From NCBI GenBank assembly GCA_963703365.1, contig OY969815.1, positions 434,001-498,000 of the forward strand: a DNA stretch of 64,000 nucleotides, read 5' to 3'. Both the position numbers and the translations under genes were made by a program. The notes under the pieces are model-generated. The model saw nothing but the letters and a program-made list of their open reading frames with translations, had not been told where the DNA came from and did no database searches. Shown here piece after piece: positions 8,349 through 17,028 of this stretch (positions within the stretch are counted from its first letter, which is position 1; each line of letters starts with the position of its first letter). Origin of the DNA: JAKASW01 sp963703365 (lineage in GTDB: Bacteria; Bacteroidota; Ignavibacteria; Kryptoniales; JAKASW01).

Positions 8349-9143
8349 TTGAAGACACTCAATGAAATCAAAGGTTGGTTGATTGACCTTGAAGATACTC
8401 TTTACACCGGAGATAAATTGTTCCATGGGGCGAAAGAGTTTATTGAAATGCTTAGAGCCGAAAGAAGAAGTTTCAGATTCATTTCAAACACAACTGTTCT
8501 GTCCAGAAAACTAATCGTGGAGAAACTACAGAGCCTCGGGATTGCTGCAGAAGGAAAAGAAATTTTCACAGCCTCTTCTGCGGCAGCGCACATTTTAAAA
8601 AGTTTCGACGGAATTAAATGCTATTTTGCGGTAGCAGATAATTTGATGGAAGATTTCAAAGAGATTGAGATTTCAGAGAAAAATCCGGATTATGTTGTCA
8701 TGGGAGATGTTGGTACAGCGATGAACTACGAATTGATGAACAAGATATTCAAATTTGTGATGGCAGGCGCGGAGCTGATAGCGTTGCGGAAGAATAAATT
8801 TGTCAGGGGTATCGACGGATTGCAGATTGACGCAGGAGCCTTTGTGACAGCTCTTGAATACGCGGCTGACAAAGAGGCAAAAATAATCGGCAAACCTTCG
8901 AGGCAGTTTTTTAATCTTGCTGTCCACGATATGAGAGTAGAGACAGGGCAGCGATGGCTTTCCGCAGACTTCGCCATGGTCGGCGACGACATTGAAACGG
9001 ACATTAAAGGCGCGATGGACGCAGGACTCGTCGGAATATTGGTGAAGACGGGAAAGTATAACGACTCCTACAGCGCTCACTTCGGAATTGTTCCTGACTC
9101 GACTTTCGACTCGATCGAAGACTTGAATGACAGTTTCCATTAA
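8349..9143 (+). CDS. HAD-superfamily class IIA phosphatase (NagD/HDHD2-like)
   Basis: 264 residues. Motif I is WLIDLEDTLYTG with nucleophile Asp13, motif II is the FISNTT region, and motif IV is MVGDDIETDIKGAMDAGL followed by GILVKTGKY, all typical of HAD-IIA enzymes (NagD, HDHD2, LHPP). The usual second Asp of DxD is Glu15 here. The family dephosphorylates small phosphorylated metabolites; the substrate cannot be told. The start must be TTG at 8349, because the nearby ATG at 8344 runs into a stop and the next in-frame ATG falls past motif I. It follows the cytochrome lipoprotein by 9 nt but looks functionally separate. Confidence 0.8.
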   Translation: MKTLNEIKGWLIDLEDTLYTGDKLFHGAKEFIEMLRAERRSFRFISNTTVLSRKLIVEKLQSLGIAAEGKEIFTASSAAAHILKSFDGIKCYFAVADNLMEDFKEIEISEKNPDYVVMGDVGTAMNYELMNKIFKFVMAGAELIALRKNKFVRGIDGLQIDAGAFVTALEYAADKEAKIIGKPSRQFFNLAVHDMRVETGQRWLSADFAMVGDDIETDIKGAMDAGLVGILVKTGKYNDSYSAHFGIVPDSTFDSIEDLNDSFH

Positions 9144-9180
9144 TTATAATCCATGTCAAGTGATGGCTTTGCTGCTCCGC

Positions 9181-9203
9181 TCCGTCTATGATTCGCGGAC
9201 GGA
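9181..9203 (+). repeat. Short hairpin TCCGTC...GACGGA, related to hairpins at 12536 and 14074
   Basis: TCCGTC at 9181-9186 pairs with GACGGA at 9198-9203 around an 11-nt loop containing TGATTC. The same outer arms and a similar loop occur in the terminator at 14074. It has no T tract here, so terminator function is doubtful. It lies 37 nt after the HAD gene. Confidence 0.35.
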
Positions 9204-9269
9204 CGGTCACCGCGAGGCGGGTCCCTCATGCACGTAATAGAATAATCGATCAGAAGATCAAAAGAAACT

Positions 9270-9299
9270 TTGACAAAAATTGCGTCCGAGAGGTTAAAT
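9270..9299 (+). promoter_or_regulatory. Candidate promoter of upp
   Basis: TTGACA at 9270-9275, an 18-nt spacer, then TTAAAT at 9294-9299, about 47 nt before the upp ATG. The -35 is perfect and the -10 matches the sigma-70 consensus at four of six bases. Confidence 0.35.
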
Positions 9300-9345
9300 A
9301 AAATTGCTTTTCATTTGTGCATTTGATTATTTTTCATAAAAGTCC

Positions 9346-9969
9346 ATGAAGAGTCTCCACGTAATTGAGCACCCACTCATCAAACGGGATATTAGTCTTT
9401 TGCGCGACAAAAAGACAACGAGCGAAGACTTCCGCATAGTACTTCGCAGGCTCGCGTCGCTTATGGCTTATGAAGTGACAAAAGATTTGAAGTTAAATTC
9501 ACAACCTATCGAGACGCCATTGGAAATTGCTGAAGGATGGAATGTAACTGATGAGGTAAATCTTGTCCCAGTACTTCGTGCTGGACTCGGTATGTTAGAA
9601 GCATATCTTAGCATTATTCCGGATGCTAAGGTTGGACATATTGGGTTGTATCGCGATGAAAAAACATTGAAGCCCGTTGACTATTACGCAAATTTTCCTC
9701 CGAACTTATCTAAGGGCATCGTTATCTTAATTGATCCGATGCTTGCTACAGGCGGGAGTGCTTCTGCTGCGATAAGTTATCTAAAAGCACACGAAGCAAT
9801 GAATATCAGATTGAATTGCATCGTGGCTGCACCGGAAGGAGTTCGTCGCCTTGAAAAGGATCATCCCGAGGTGAATATCTTTGCCGCTGTTCTGGACCGC
9901 GAGCTGAACAAGAACGGCTACATTCTTCCGGGCCTTGGAGACGCGGGTGACAGAATATTCAGAACCTGA
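9346..9969 (+). CDS. upp: Uracil phosphoribosyltransferase
   Basis: 207 residues, the normal length for Upp. Visible motifs are VPVLRAGLGM, the PRPP loop LIDPMLATGGSA, and the C-terminal PGLGDAGDR uracil-binding segment. It converts uracil and PRPP to UMP in the cytosol (pyrimidine salvage). It is preceded by a candidate promoter, so it probably begins a transcription unit with the methyltransferase gene that overlaps its 3' end. Confidence 0.95.
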   Translation: MKSLHVIEHPLIKRDISLLRDKKTTSEDFRIVLRRLASLMAYEVTKDLKLNSQPIETPLEIAEGWNVTDEVNLVPVLRAGLGMLEAYLSIIPDAKVGHIGLYRDEKTLKPVDYYANFPPNLSKGIVILIDPMLATGGSASAAISYLKAHEAMNIRLNCIVAAPEGVRRLEKDHPEVNIFAAVLDRELNKNGYILPGLGDAGDRIFRT

Positions 9970-10756
9970 GACCATAAATCACGGACAAGCTAATTTCTTG
10001 ACGAGGCATGTAGTGAGTTCGGAACAGGATAATGATAATAATGTCTTTCGATTTGGAAGAGAGAACTTACCTTCTAATTATCTTTCCAAGAAAGAATTAA
10101 AAGAATACTATGACCGGTTTTACAGGAGAACGGAGTTCAAGTATTACGATGAGAAAATTACGCGGCGATTTTTGCGAACACTCTTGAAGAAGGCAGATGT
10201 CCCATCTAATACTGCAATACTCGATGTCGGTTGTGCAACCGGTTTCTATGTAGAGCAATTCCGTAGCATGGGATACAAGGCTGTTGGTTTGGATATTAGT
10301 CGAGTTGGAATATTAAAAGGACAATCGAAATATCCATCACTTCCTCTGTTGGTTGGCGATGCAGCAGTACTGCTTTTTAGGCGAGCTTCATTCGATGTGA
10401 TCTTCATCTCAGGTTGTAGCCTCACAAATACATATGATATGCAAGCGCTTAAAGAATATTTTCTATATTTGACAGAGTATACCAAGCACAATGGAGTAGT
10501 AATTTTTATCAGCGGAAGTAATTTTACCGGCGAGGTAGTACCACACTCAGAATGGATTCACCATCGTTACAATGAGGTCCTGGAATTTGTTGACAGAAAA
10601 ATTGTCGAAGCAGAGGGGCCTTATATAACGGCTCTCAAGTTGGTGTCTATGCTTGGCAAAATATCGTTAGGCAAAAGTTTCTCGTTTCTGATTAGAATGT
10701 TGCCGGGGAAGAGACGTTGGAGTGTCGTTTATTTTATCTGGAAGAAGAGGAGTTAG
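9935..10756 (+). CDS. Class I SAM-dependent methyltransferase
   Basis: A Rossmann methyltransferase core is clear: motif I ILDVGCATGFYVEQF, motif II acid in AVGLDIS, and a post-motif strand FDVIFISGCSL. The C-terminus is basic and hydrophobic (GKRRWSVVYFIWKKRS). The longest open frame starts at TTG 9935 inside upp. Later candidates are TTG 9998 and GTG 10013, the latter with ACGAGG 6 nt upstream, so the N-terminus is uncertain. No ATG precedes motif I in frame. The substrate is unknown; members of this family act on small molecules, lipids or proteins. Confidence 0.7.
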   Translation: METRVTEYSEPETINHGQANFLTRHVVSSEQDNDNNVFRFGRENLPSNYLSKKELKEYYDRFYRRTEFKYYDEKITRRFLRTLLKKADVPSNTAILDVGCATGFYVEQFRSMGYKAVGLDISRVGILKGQSKYPSLPLLVGDAAVLLFRRASFDVIFISGCSLTNTYDMQALKEYFLYLTEYTKHNGVVIFISGSNFTGEVVPHSEWIHHRYNEVLEFVDRKIVEAEGPYITALKLVSMLGKISLGKSFSFLIRMLPGKRRWSVVYFIWKKRS

Positions 10757-10774
10757 ACGATTAAAAAACTGTTT

Positions 10775-11511
10775 CTAATCGGCAAATATTTTTCCCGCTA
10801 AAAAAGTTGCGGCGGCAGCCAACCCGCCGATCGCCATACTTTCGAATCTACTCCTCAATAAATTTTTCCCGGCAACAATTGTCTTCGCCGCGCCGACCCC
10901 GAATAGAACACCCATGGTTATTATCGCACTTGCAATTAAGCCGGATAATGGCTCCATAAACCCATAAAGGATTACCTGCATAAGTGCACGAACGTGTAAG
11001 CGCATCCGGTCGCAATTCCGGATTTAATCGGCGTCGTAGTATTGTCAAGTGACATATCTAATTCTTCCCGCATTATTTTGTTAATCCAGGGTTTTCTATC
11101 AGATGTTATATGTGAAATTATTTTTTCGAGTATTTCTCCTTTGAGACCTTTGGACTCGTAAATTTCTCTTATCTCTTGCCGCTCGACGTCCGGGAGATTG
11201 TCAACTTCGTAGACCTCGCGGTTCATTTCGCCGTTGTAGTATTCGATCTGCGACTTTGTTGAAAGGTAAGCTCCGAGCGCCATGGAGATCATTCCACCGA
11301 TTAATTCAGCGAGTCCCGCAATGAGGATCACATTGCTCTTTACTCCGGCACCGTTGACACCAGAGGCAACTGCAAAAGCGGCGACAAGCCCGTCGTTTGC
11401 GCCGACCACTAGTTCCCGCACAATCCCGCCGCCCGGGATATGATCGGTTTCCGTATGGGAAGGGAGATTCTTGCCACTCAACATCCTGCCCCGCCATGTC
11501 CATTTTGCCAT
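10775..11511 (-). pseudogene. VIT1/CCC1-family metal transporter, frameshifted
   Basis: The N-terminal part (11511 down to about 10985) reads IVRELVVGANDGLVAAFAVASGVNG, the hallmark first helix of vacuolar iron transporter (VIT1/CCC1) relatives, then a second helix with GGMISMALGAYLS and a cytoplasmic helical hairpin, ending at a premature stop at 10972. The C-terminal helices (VILYGFMEPLSGLIASAIITMGVLFG...) continue in another minus frame to 10775. Joining the frames near 10985-11000 restores a protein of about 245 residues, the usual family length. Restoring the frame needs one added base (or two removed), so this is a real frameshift or a sequencing/assembly error. Family role: export of Fe2+/Mn2+ from the cytosol. 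Confidence 0.75.
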
Positions 11512-11604
11512 GCACTATCCTTTGTGATATCAAATTTATGATTAAAGCATCATTGGAAAAAAAGAAGAATTTCGAACAAGTTCAAGACCAGTTTCTATTT
11601 TATC

Positions 11605-11633
11605 TTGACTAATTTCATCCCGGCTGCTATATT
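11605..11633 (+). promoter_or_regulatory. Sigma-70-like promoter of rplM-rpsI
   Basis: TTGACT at 11605-11610 and TATATT at 11628-11633, with a 17-nt spacer. Transcription would start near 11640, giving a short leader before the rplM start. The same pattern stands before tRNA-Gly at 55726. Confidence 0.55.
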
Positions 11634-11656
11634 ACTCCGCAAAATTGGAGAAAGAA

Positions 11657-12097
11657 TTGTCTGCCGAATATTCTACAAAAAGTTTTACAAAGGAAGACGT
11701 AGAAAGAAAATGGTACGTCATCGACGCAAAAGGGAAAACCTTAGGAAGACTTGCGACGAAAGTCGCGACTCTTTTGAGGGGAAAAAATAACGCCCGTTTT
11801 ACACCGCACAACGATACAGGTGATTTTGTTGTCGTCATAAATGCCGAAAAAGTAAGAGTAACCGGCAAGAAAACTGAGACGAAAGTGTATTTCCATTACA
11901 CCGGTTATCCGGGTGGCGCTACGCACGTGAAATATAAGGAGCTTCTCGAAAGGAAACCGGAGAGCGTCGTGGAACACGCGGTCAAAGGAATGCTTCCGAA
12001 GAATAGGCTAGGTGCAAGACTTTTCACGAAATTGAAAGTATATGCCGGCTCTGATCATCCACACAAGGCTCAAAAGCCTACTTCAATAGAAATATAA
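11657..12097 (+). CDS. rplM: Large ribosomal subunit protein uL13
   Basis: About 146 residues. The core KWYVIDAKGKTLGRLAT, the GDFVVVINA segment and VKGMLPKNRLG identify L13. The start is taken as TTG 11657, 6 nt after GGAG; an in-frame TTG at 11645 would begin before that site. No ATG is available. It lies 12 nt before rpsI, the usual rplM-rpsI operon. Confidence 0.93.
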   Translation: MSAEYSTKSFTKEDVERKWYVIDAKGKTLGRLATKVATLLRGKNNARFTPHNDTGDFVVVINAEKVRVTGKKTETKVYFHYTGYPGGATHVKYKELLERKPESVVEHAVKGMLPKNRLGARLFTKLKVYAGSDHPHKAQKPTSIEI

Positions 12098-12109
12098 TCA
12101 GGAGTTTTA

Positions 12110-12508
12110 ATGGCTTCGGTACAAAATAATCAATCCGCTGTAGGCAGAAGAAAGACATCGACTGCGAGAGCGAAACTTGTCCCTGGGACGGGAAAAATAT
12201 TTGTCAACGAGCAACCTCATTTTGAATATTTTCCGGTAGTGTCGGTGCAAAATGAACTCTTCAGGCCATTCGAAGCGACTGAGACACAAGGCAAGTACGA
12301 TGTTTATGCAATCGTTGATGGTGGTGGATTGTCAGGTCAAGCCGGAGCTTTGAAACTCGCGATTGCGAGAGCTTTGGTGAAAGAAGGCGAGGAAATGCGC
12401 GGAAGGTTGCGCGCCGCAGGTGTGTTGACTCGCGATCCAAGGATGGTCGAGCGAAAAAAATATGGCCGCCGGAAAGCGCGCAAACGTTTCCAGTGGACAA
12501 AGCGCTAA
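12110..12508 (+). CDS. rpsI: Small ribosomal subunit protein uS9
   Basis: 132 residues. GRRKTSTARAKL near the N-terminus, the GGGLSGQAGA segment and the basic C-terminal tail KKYGRRKARKRFQWTKR are diagnostic; the tail reaches the ribosomal P site. An AGGAG ribosome site lies just upstream. It is co-transcribed with rplM. Confidence 0.95.
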   Translation: MASVQNNQSAVGRRKTSTARAKLVPGTGKIFVNEQPHFEYFPVVSVQNELFRPFEATETQGKYDVYAIVDGGGLSGQAGALKLAIARALVKEGEEMRGRLRAAGVLTRDPRMVERKKYGRRKARKRFQWTKR

Positions 12509-12533
12509 TTAACTAAAATAATCATACTCCCTG

Positions 12534-12559
12534 AGTCCGTTTGTGTTTATGGACGGACT
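12534..12559 (+). repeat. Hairpin between rpsI and rpsB
   Basis: AGTCCGT at 12534-12540 pairs with ACGGACT at 12553-12559 around a 12-nt loop. It shares the TCCGT...GGACGGA arms seen at 9181 and 14074. With no T tract it may be a weak terminator or part of the rpsB leader (12509-12670), where r-protein autoregulatory structures are common; no known leader motif is recognised. Confidence 0.35.
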
Positions 12560-12670
12560 TCCGGAATGTCTCATTCAGGAATTTACGCAGCGGTGTCCCG
12601 AGTCAGCGTTGTCGACGCGGGATTCTGCGTGAAGATGACGGAAGTAGAAGAAAAAACCAAGGGAACATTT

Positions 12671-13435
12671 ATGCCAAGAGCAACAATAGAAACACTCCTT
12701 TCATCAGGCGCTCACTTCGGGCACTTGACACGCCGTTGGGACCCAAAAATGAAACCATACATTTTCATGGAACGCAACGGCATTCATATTATCGATTTGC
12801 GCCAAACTCAACAGCTTCTTGATGAGGCTTGTGAAGCAATTTCGAATCTTGCTGCCGAAGGGAAAAAAATTCTTTATGTCGGAACTAAGAAACAAGCGCG
12901 TGAAATAATTCGCCAGCAGGCGGAACGTGCCGGAGTTCATTATGTGACCGAGCGGTGGTTAGGCGGAATGTTGACAAATTTTTCGACGATAAGAAAAAGC
13001 GTGCGCAGGCTTCAGCATATCGAAAAGATGGAGACGGATAATACGATTGAAAGCATGACAAAAAAAGAAGGACTTAGCCTCGCGAGAGAAAAAGGAAAAT
13101 TGGACAAGATTTTGTCGGGTGTTCGTGATATGAACAAGTTGCCCGGAGCTGTTTTCGTTGTTGACATAAAGAAAGAACATATCGCAGTAAAGGAAGCCGA
13201 AAAGCTCGGAATTCCGATCTTTGCGATGGTCGATACAAACTGCGATCCTGATCCGATTAGTTATGTAATCCCTTCGAACGATGATGCGGTGAAAGCAATT
13301 GAAGTTGTGATCACCGCGTTGACGGATGCTTACATTGAAGGAAGCCAACGCGCGGCTGAATTAAAAGTTGAGGCTATGATGGAACAGTCAGCAGGGACTG
13401 CCCATGAATCTAAGAAAGAAGAAAGCGGAAATTAG
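12671..13435 (+). CDS. rpsB: Small ribosomal subunit protein uS2
   Basis: 254 residues from ATG 12671. Diagnostic stretches are GAHFGHLTRRWDPKMKPYI, GIHIIDL, the ERWLGGMLTNF segment and the late PIFAMVDTNCDPD. The start fits the family's short N-terminus and has AAGGGA 6 nt upstream; upstream in-frame ATGs (12566, 12635) would add unrelated sequence. It is followed 2 nt later by tsf, the conserved rpsB-tsf pair. Confidence 0.94.
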   Translation: MPRATIETLLSSGAHFGHLTRRWDPKMKPYIFMERNGIHIIDLRQTQQLLDEACEAISNLAAEGKKILYVGTKKQAREIIRQQAERAGVHYVTERWLGGMLTNFSTIRKSVRRLQHIEKMETDNTIESMTKKEGLSLAREKGKLDKILSGVRDMNKLPGAVFVVDIKKEHIAVKEAEKLGIPIFAMVDTNCDPDPISYVIPSNDDAVKAIEVVITALTDAYIEGSQRAAELKVEAMMEQSAGTAHESKKEESGN

Positions 13436-13437
13436 AA

Positions 13438-14043
13438 ATGGAAATAACTGTTGATATGGTAAAATCACTCCGTGAGGTAACAGGTGCGGGGATGATGGAA
13501 TGCAAGAAAGCACTTAAGGAAGCTAACGGAAACATTGAGGAAGCAAAGAAATTACTTCGCGCGCGAGGCGCAGAAGTTGCTGAAAAACGAGCGGGGCGCG
13601 AAGCGAAACAAGGTGTTGTCGAATCTTATATCCATGCCGGTGGTAGAATCGGCGCGATGGTAGAAATAAATTGCGAGACCGACTTTGTGGCACGCACCGA
13701 TGAGTTTAAACAGCTCGCACGTGATATCGCAATGCAAATTACAGCGATGAACCCGATTGCGGTTAGCAGGGAAGAAATTCCGGCTGAGATCGTTCAAAAG
13801 GAATTGAATGACTACCGTGACCAAGCAAAAGTCGAAGGAAAACCTGAGCAAGTTCTTGATAAAATTGCCGAAGGTAAACTCGAAAAATATTATCAGGAAG
13901 TCGTGCTTCTAGAGCAGGCGTTTATTAAGGATCCGCAGCGTGTTATAAAGGATCTTATCATGGACATGACGGCCAAGACAGGAGAGAATGTTTCGATAAG
14001 AAGGTTCCAGAGATTTGAGCTTGGAGTTGATGGGACAAAGTAA
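13438..14043 (+). CDS. tsf: Translation elongation factor Ts
   Basis: 201 residues, the short EF-Ts form with one core subdomain, as in thermophiles and several other phyla. N-terminal VKSLREVTGAGMMECKKAL and the VEINCETDFVARTDEF motif, which contacts EF-Tu, are intact. It exchanges GDP for GTP on EF-Tu. It begins 2 nt after rpsB and is followed by a clear terminator at 14074. Confidence 0.95.
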   Translation: MEITVDMVKSLREVTGAGMMECKKALKEANGNIEEAKKLLRARGAEVAEKRAGREAKQGVVESYIHAGGRIGAMVEINCETDFVARTDEFKQLARDIAMQITAMNPIAVSREEIPAEIVQKELNDYRDQAKVEGKPEQVLDKIAEGKLEKYYQEVVLLEQAFIKDPQRVIKDLIMDMTAKTGENVSIRRFQRFELGVDGTK

Positions 14044-14073
14044 TTGTCGTGGCTGAAAATCGAGCTTGAAGAG

Positions 14074-14105
14074 TCCGTCCTTTGATTCAGGGACGGATTT
14101 TTTTT
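14074..14105 (+). terminator. Rho-independent terminator after tsf
   Basis: TCCGTCC (14074-14080) pairs with GGACGGA (14091-14097) and is followed by eight T residues (14098-14105). It separates rpsB-tsf from pyrH-frr. Confidence 0.85.
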
Positions 14106-14141
14106 GCAATTTTATTACATTAAGCGAAAGAAGGAGCGAGC

Positions 14142-14885
14142 GTGGAGTTGAAATATAAACGAATACTTTTAAAGTTGAGCGGCGAGTCTTTGATGGGCGA
14201 GAGAGGTTACGGAATCGCGCCCGAGGTGATCGACCGTTTTTCAGGCGAAGTTGCCGCCGTCCGCGCTCTTGGCGTCGAAGTTGGAATTGTGATTGGCGGG
14301 GGTAATATTTACCGTGGAATAGCTGCTGCTGCAGATGGCGTTGACAAAGTTGTTGGCGATCAAATGGGAATGCTCGCGACCGTTATCAATTCGCTGGCAC
14401 TTCAAAATATTCTCGAGAAAAAAGGGATCTATACGAGGTTGATGAGCTCGATTACCATGGAACAAATCGCTGAGCCTTTCATAAGACGGCGCGCCATTCG
14501 CCACCTTGAGAAAGGCCGAGTCGTAATCTTCGGGGCGGGCACCGGTAATCCGTACTTTACAACCGATACCGCGGCTGCGTTGCGGGCGGTCGAGATAAGA
14601 GCGGATGTTATTATCAAAGGCACGCGTGTTGATGGCATCTACGATTCTGATCCCGAGAAAAATCCTGCTGCAATCAAGCTCCCAGAAATTTCTTACATGG
14701 ATGTACTCCAGAAAGATTTAAAGGTCATGGACTTAACCGCGATCACTCTCTGCCGGGAAAATAAACTTCCAATCGTTGTGTTCAACATGACCATTCCCGG
14801 TAATCTAAAAAAAATCGTAACTGGCGACAAGATCGGATCGACAGTTTTGGAAGTAAAAAGTCAAAGTTCAAAAGTCAAAAATTAG
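14142..14885 (+). CDS. pyrH: UMP kinase
   Basis: 247 residues, amino-acid-kinase fold: KRILLKLSGESLMG at the N-terminus, the IVIGGGNIYRG phosphate loop, FGAGTGNPYFTTDTAAALRA and the DGIYDSDP motif. It phosphorylates UMP to UDP. GTG 14142 is chosen, 5 nt after AAGGAG. The last residues (KSQSSKVKN) are coded by a low-complexity AAGTCAAAA-type intergenic repeat and lie outside the normal fold. It precedes frr, the common pyrH-frr pairing. Confidence 0.95.
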   Translation: MELKYKRILLKLSGESLMGERGYGIAPEVIDRFSGEVAAVRALGVEVGIVIGGGNIYRGIAAAADGVDKVVGDQMGMLATVINSLALQNILEKKGIYTRLMSSITMEQIAEPFIRRRAIRHLEKGRVVIFGAGTGNPYFTTDTAAALRAVEIRADVIIKGTRVDGIYDSDPEKNPAAIKLPEISYMDVLQKDLKVMDLTAITLCRENKLPIVVFNMTIPGNLKKIVTGDKIGSTVLEVKSQSSKVKN

Positions 14886-14924
14886 CACTCAACATAAAGC
14901 ATTCAAAATTGTAAGGAGGATTCC

Positions 14925-15482
14925 ATGCTTGACAAGATAATCCACGAAACCGAAGACAAAATGAAAAAGGCTATTGAATTTACACGGCAGGAATTATCAA
15001 AACTCAGAACGGGAAAAGCATCAATTGCATTGTTGGATGACATCAGGATAGACTATTATGGGCAGAAACTTCCGATTGCACAAACTGCCTCTGTTAGCAC
15101 GCCCGATGCTCACCTTATCACGGTTCAGCCGTGGGACAAGTCAATTATTCACGAAATTGAAAAAGCGATACTTGCTGCAAATGTCGGAATGACTCCTGCA
15201 AATGATGGAACGGTTATCAGACTTCCTGTACCACCATTAACCGAAGAACGCAGAAAAGAATTAGTCAAAGTTGCGAAGAAATTTGCTGAAGACGGACGCA
15301 TCACCATTAGAAATATTCGCCGCGATTCGAACGAACATTTGAAGAAAGCTGAGAAGGATGAGCATGTTTCGGAAGACGAGCGCAAACGCGGTGAGGCAGA
15401 AGTGCAGAAGTTAACCGATAAATATATAAAGCAGCTTGATGATATTCTATCAGGTAAAGAGAAAGAAATAATGGAAGTGTGA
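14925..15482 (+). CDS. frr: Ribosome recycling factor
   Basis: 185 residues, the standard length. LRTGKASIALLDDIRIDYYG, IQPWD-like VQPWDKS, RLPVPPLTEERRKELVK and RNIRRDSNEHLKKAEK are the family signatures. It splits post-termination ribosomes together with EF-G. AAGGAGG stands just upstream of ATG 14925. Confidence 0.96.
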   Translation: MLDKIIHETEDKMKKAIEFTRQELSKLRTGKASIALLDDIRIDYYGQKLPIAQTASVSTPDAHLITVQPWDKSIIHEIEKAILAANVGMTPANDGTVIRLPVPPLTEERRKELVKVAKKFAEDGRITIRNIRRDSNEHLKKAEKDEHVSEDERKRGEAEVQKLTDKYIKQLDDILSGKEKEIMEV

Positions 15483-15534
15483 TAGCAGCTATCGGATGTT
15501 AGCTAATTGATATTAACTTTTAGTTACCCATCTT

Positions 15535-17028
15535 CTAAGTAAGTGAATCCACTCTTTGCATATCGGTTAATTCGTCTGTGTGCAAAACCGGAAGTCTCAC
15601 GATAACGGTTGTGCCTTCGCCCTCAACGCTTTCCAATGTGATTGTTCCACTATGTGCCTCTACAAGGAATTTGGAAATCGACAACCCCAAGCCGGAACCT
15701 CTTTGTGAACCATTTGCGGAACGCGATTTGTCGGCGCGATAAAATCTGTCGAAAACATGCGGAAGGTTTTGTGGAGAAATTCCGATTCCCTTATCGATGA
15801 TTTCCAGTCGGGCAAATTTTTCTTCTATGATTTGAACGACTCTGATCGTGCTGTCGCGGTGGGAATATTTGATCGCGTTGTCCAGCAAGTTTATAAAAAC
15901 ACTTAGGAGTTTGTCGCGGTCACCTTCGACGAAAACTTCTTCACTTTCGTGTCCGGATTTATTCAAGACTTCATAATTAATGCTTATAGAATGCTGCGAT
16001 GCATATCCGGAAGCTCTGGAGATGGCATCGAGTAAAAGTTCGTCCACTCTTATCGGGCGCTTCTGGAACCGAAGCTGTCCGCTTTCGAGCCTCGCGATTG
16101 TCAAAAGATCATCCACGATGTTAGTGATTCTCCTAATTTCTTCTACAGCACTTGTCAAAATATTTTGATAGTCTTCCGTTGTGCGAGGATTGTTCAACGC
16201 AACTTCGATTTCTCCTAACAATATCGTAAGCGGAGTTTTCAATTCATGTGAAGCATCTGCTGTGAATTGTTTCTGTAATTTGAATGCTTCTTCGATTCTG
16301 TTGAACATTTCATTTAGCGTGCCCGATAGTCGAGTGATCTCATCATCAACTTTTCCAATGTCAAGCCGTTTGTCTAAATGCTGTGCTGAAATTGATTGTG
16401 CAGTCCGAATAATTCTGTCTATTGGGTCAAATGCTTTTTTAGCAGTGTAGAAACCACCGAATGCGGCTGCGAGTATTGTAAGTGGCACAGCTATGAGCAA
16501 AATTATCCGCAACTCAAGCAGGTTTTCATCGAGGGCTGCGGTGCTTGATGCCACTTGCACAAGATATCGTGGTATGCCGTTATCGGAAACCGGATAAGTT
16601 ACCATTCGCAGGTGCCCTTTTGTACCAACCTTTTGTGAGATTGAATTTCCCAGCGTTTCGAAAACTTGATGTTGGCTCAGCGCGAGCGTAAATACTTCAG
16701 ACTCGACAGGCAGCAAAGTATCTTTAAGGTTAGTCGATTTTATAATGATATTCCCATCGATCGATAGAACTTCCACGTATCTGTCTGATCCGAAGTTGCC
16801 GATGAGAGGCCGTTCCATTAAACCGGAGATTATCCTTTGTTCGAGGAATTCGTCTCCTTTTACGAGGCCGACAATTTCGAGTGCATCATTGCTGAGGTTC
16901 AAGTCGAAGTTCTGCGCGCTCTGCCTTGCATACAGAAAATACAATGCACCTGCGAAAATGGAGAGAGTGGATCCGAAAATAAGAACAAAGAGGAGAACGA
17001 TTTTCGCTCTAATCGATTTCATCTGCAT
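15535..17028 (-). CDS. Sensor histidine kinase, HAMP type (CusS/heavy-metal-like architecture)
   Basis: 497 residues. A first membrane helix (about 9-33), a periplasmic sensor region (about 35-170), a second helix (about 174-195), HAMP (about 196-250), a phosphoacceptor domain with ADASHELKTPL (His261) and a HATPase domain with the N box DNAIKYSH, the DKGIGI G1 box and GSGLGLSISKFLVEAH G2 box. It overlaps the 3' end of the response-regulator gene by 20 nt, so the two form one unit. No metal ligand cluster is evident in the sensor region, so the signal is unknown. Confidence 0.9.
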   Translation of the reverse strand: MQMKSIRAKIVLLFVLIFGSTLSIFAGALYFLYARQSAQNFDLNLSNDALEIVGLVKGDEFLEQRIISGLMERPLIGNFGSDRYVEVLSIDGNIIIKSTNLKDTLLPVESEVFTLALSQHQVFETLGNSISQKVGTKGHLRMVTYPVSDNGIPRYLVQVASSTAALDENLLELRIILLIAVPLTILAAAFGGFYTAKKAFDPIDRIIRTAQSISAQHLDKRLDIGKVDDEITRLSGTLNEMFNRIEEAFKLQKQFTADASHELKTPLTILLGEIEVALNNPRTTEDYQNILTSAVEEIRRITNIVDDLLTIARLESGQLRFQKRPIRVDELLLDAISRASGYASQHSISINYEVLNKSGHESEEVFVEGDRDKLLSVFINLLDNAIKYSHRDSTIRVVQIIEEKFARLEIIDKGIGISPQNLPHVFDRFYRADKSRSANGSQRGSGLGLSISKFLVEAHSGTITLESVEGEGTTVIVRLPVLHTDELTDMQRVDSLT

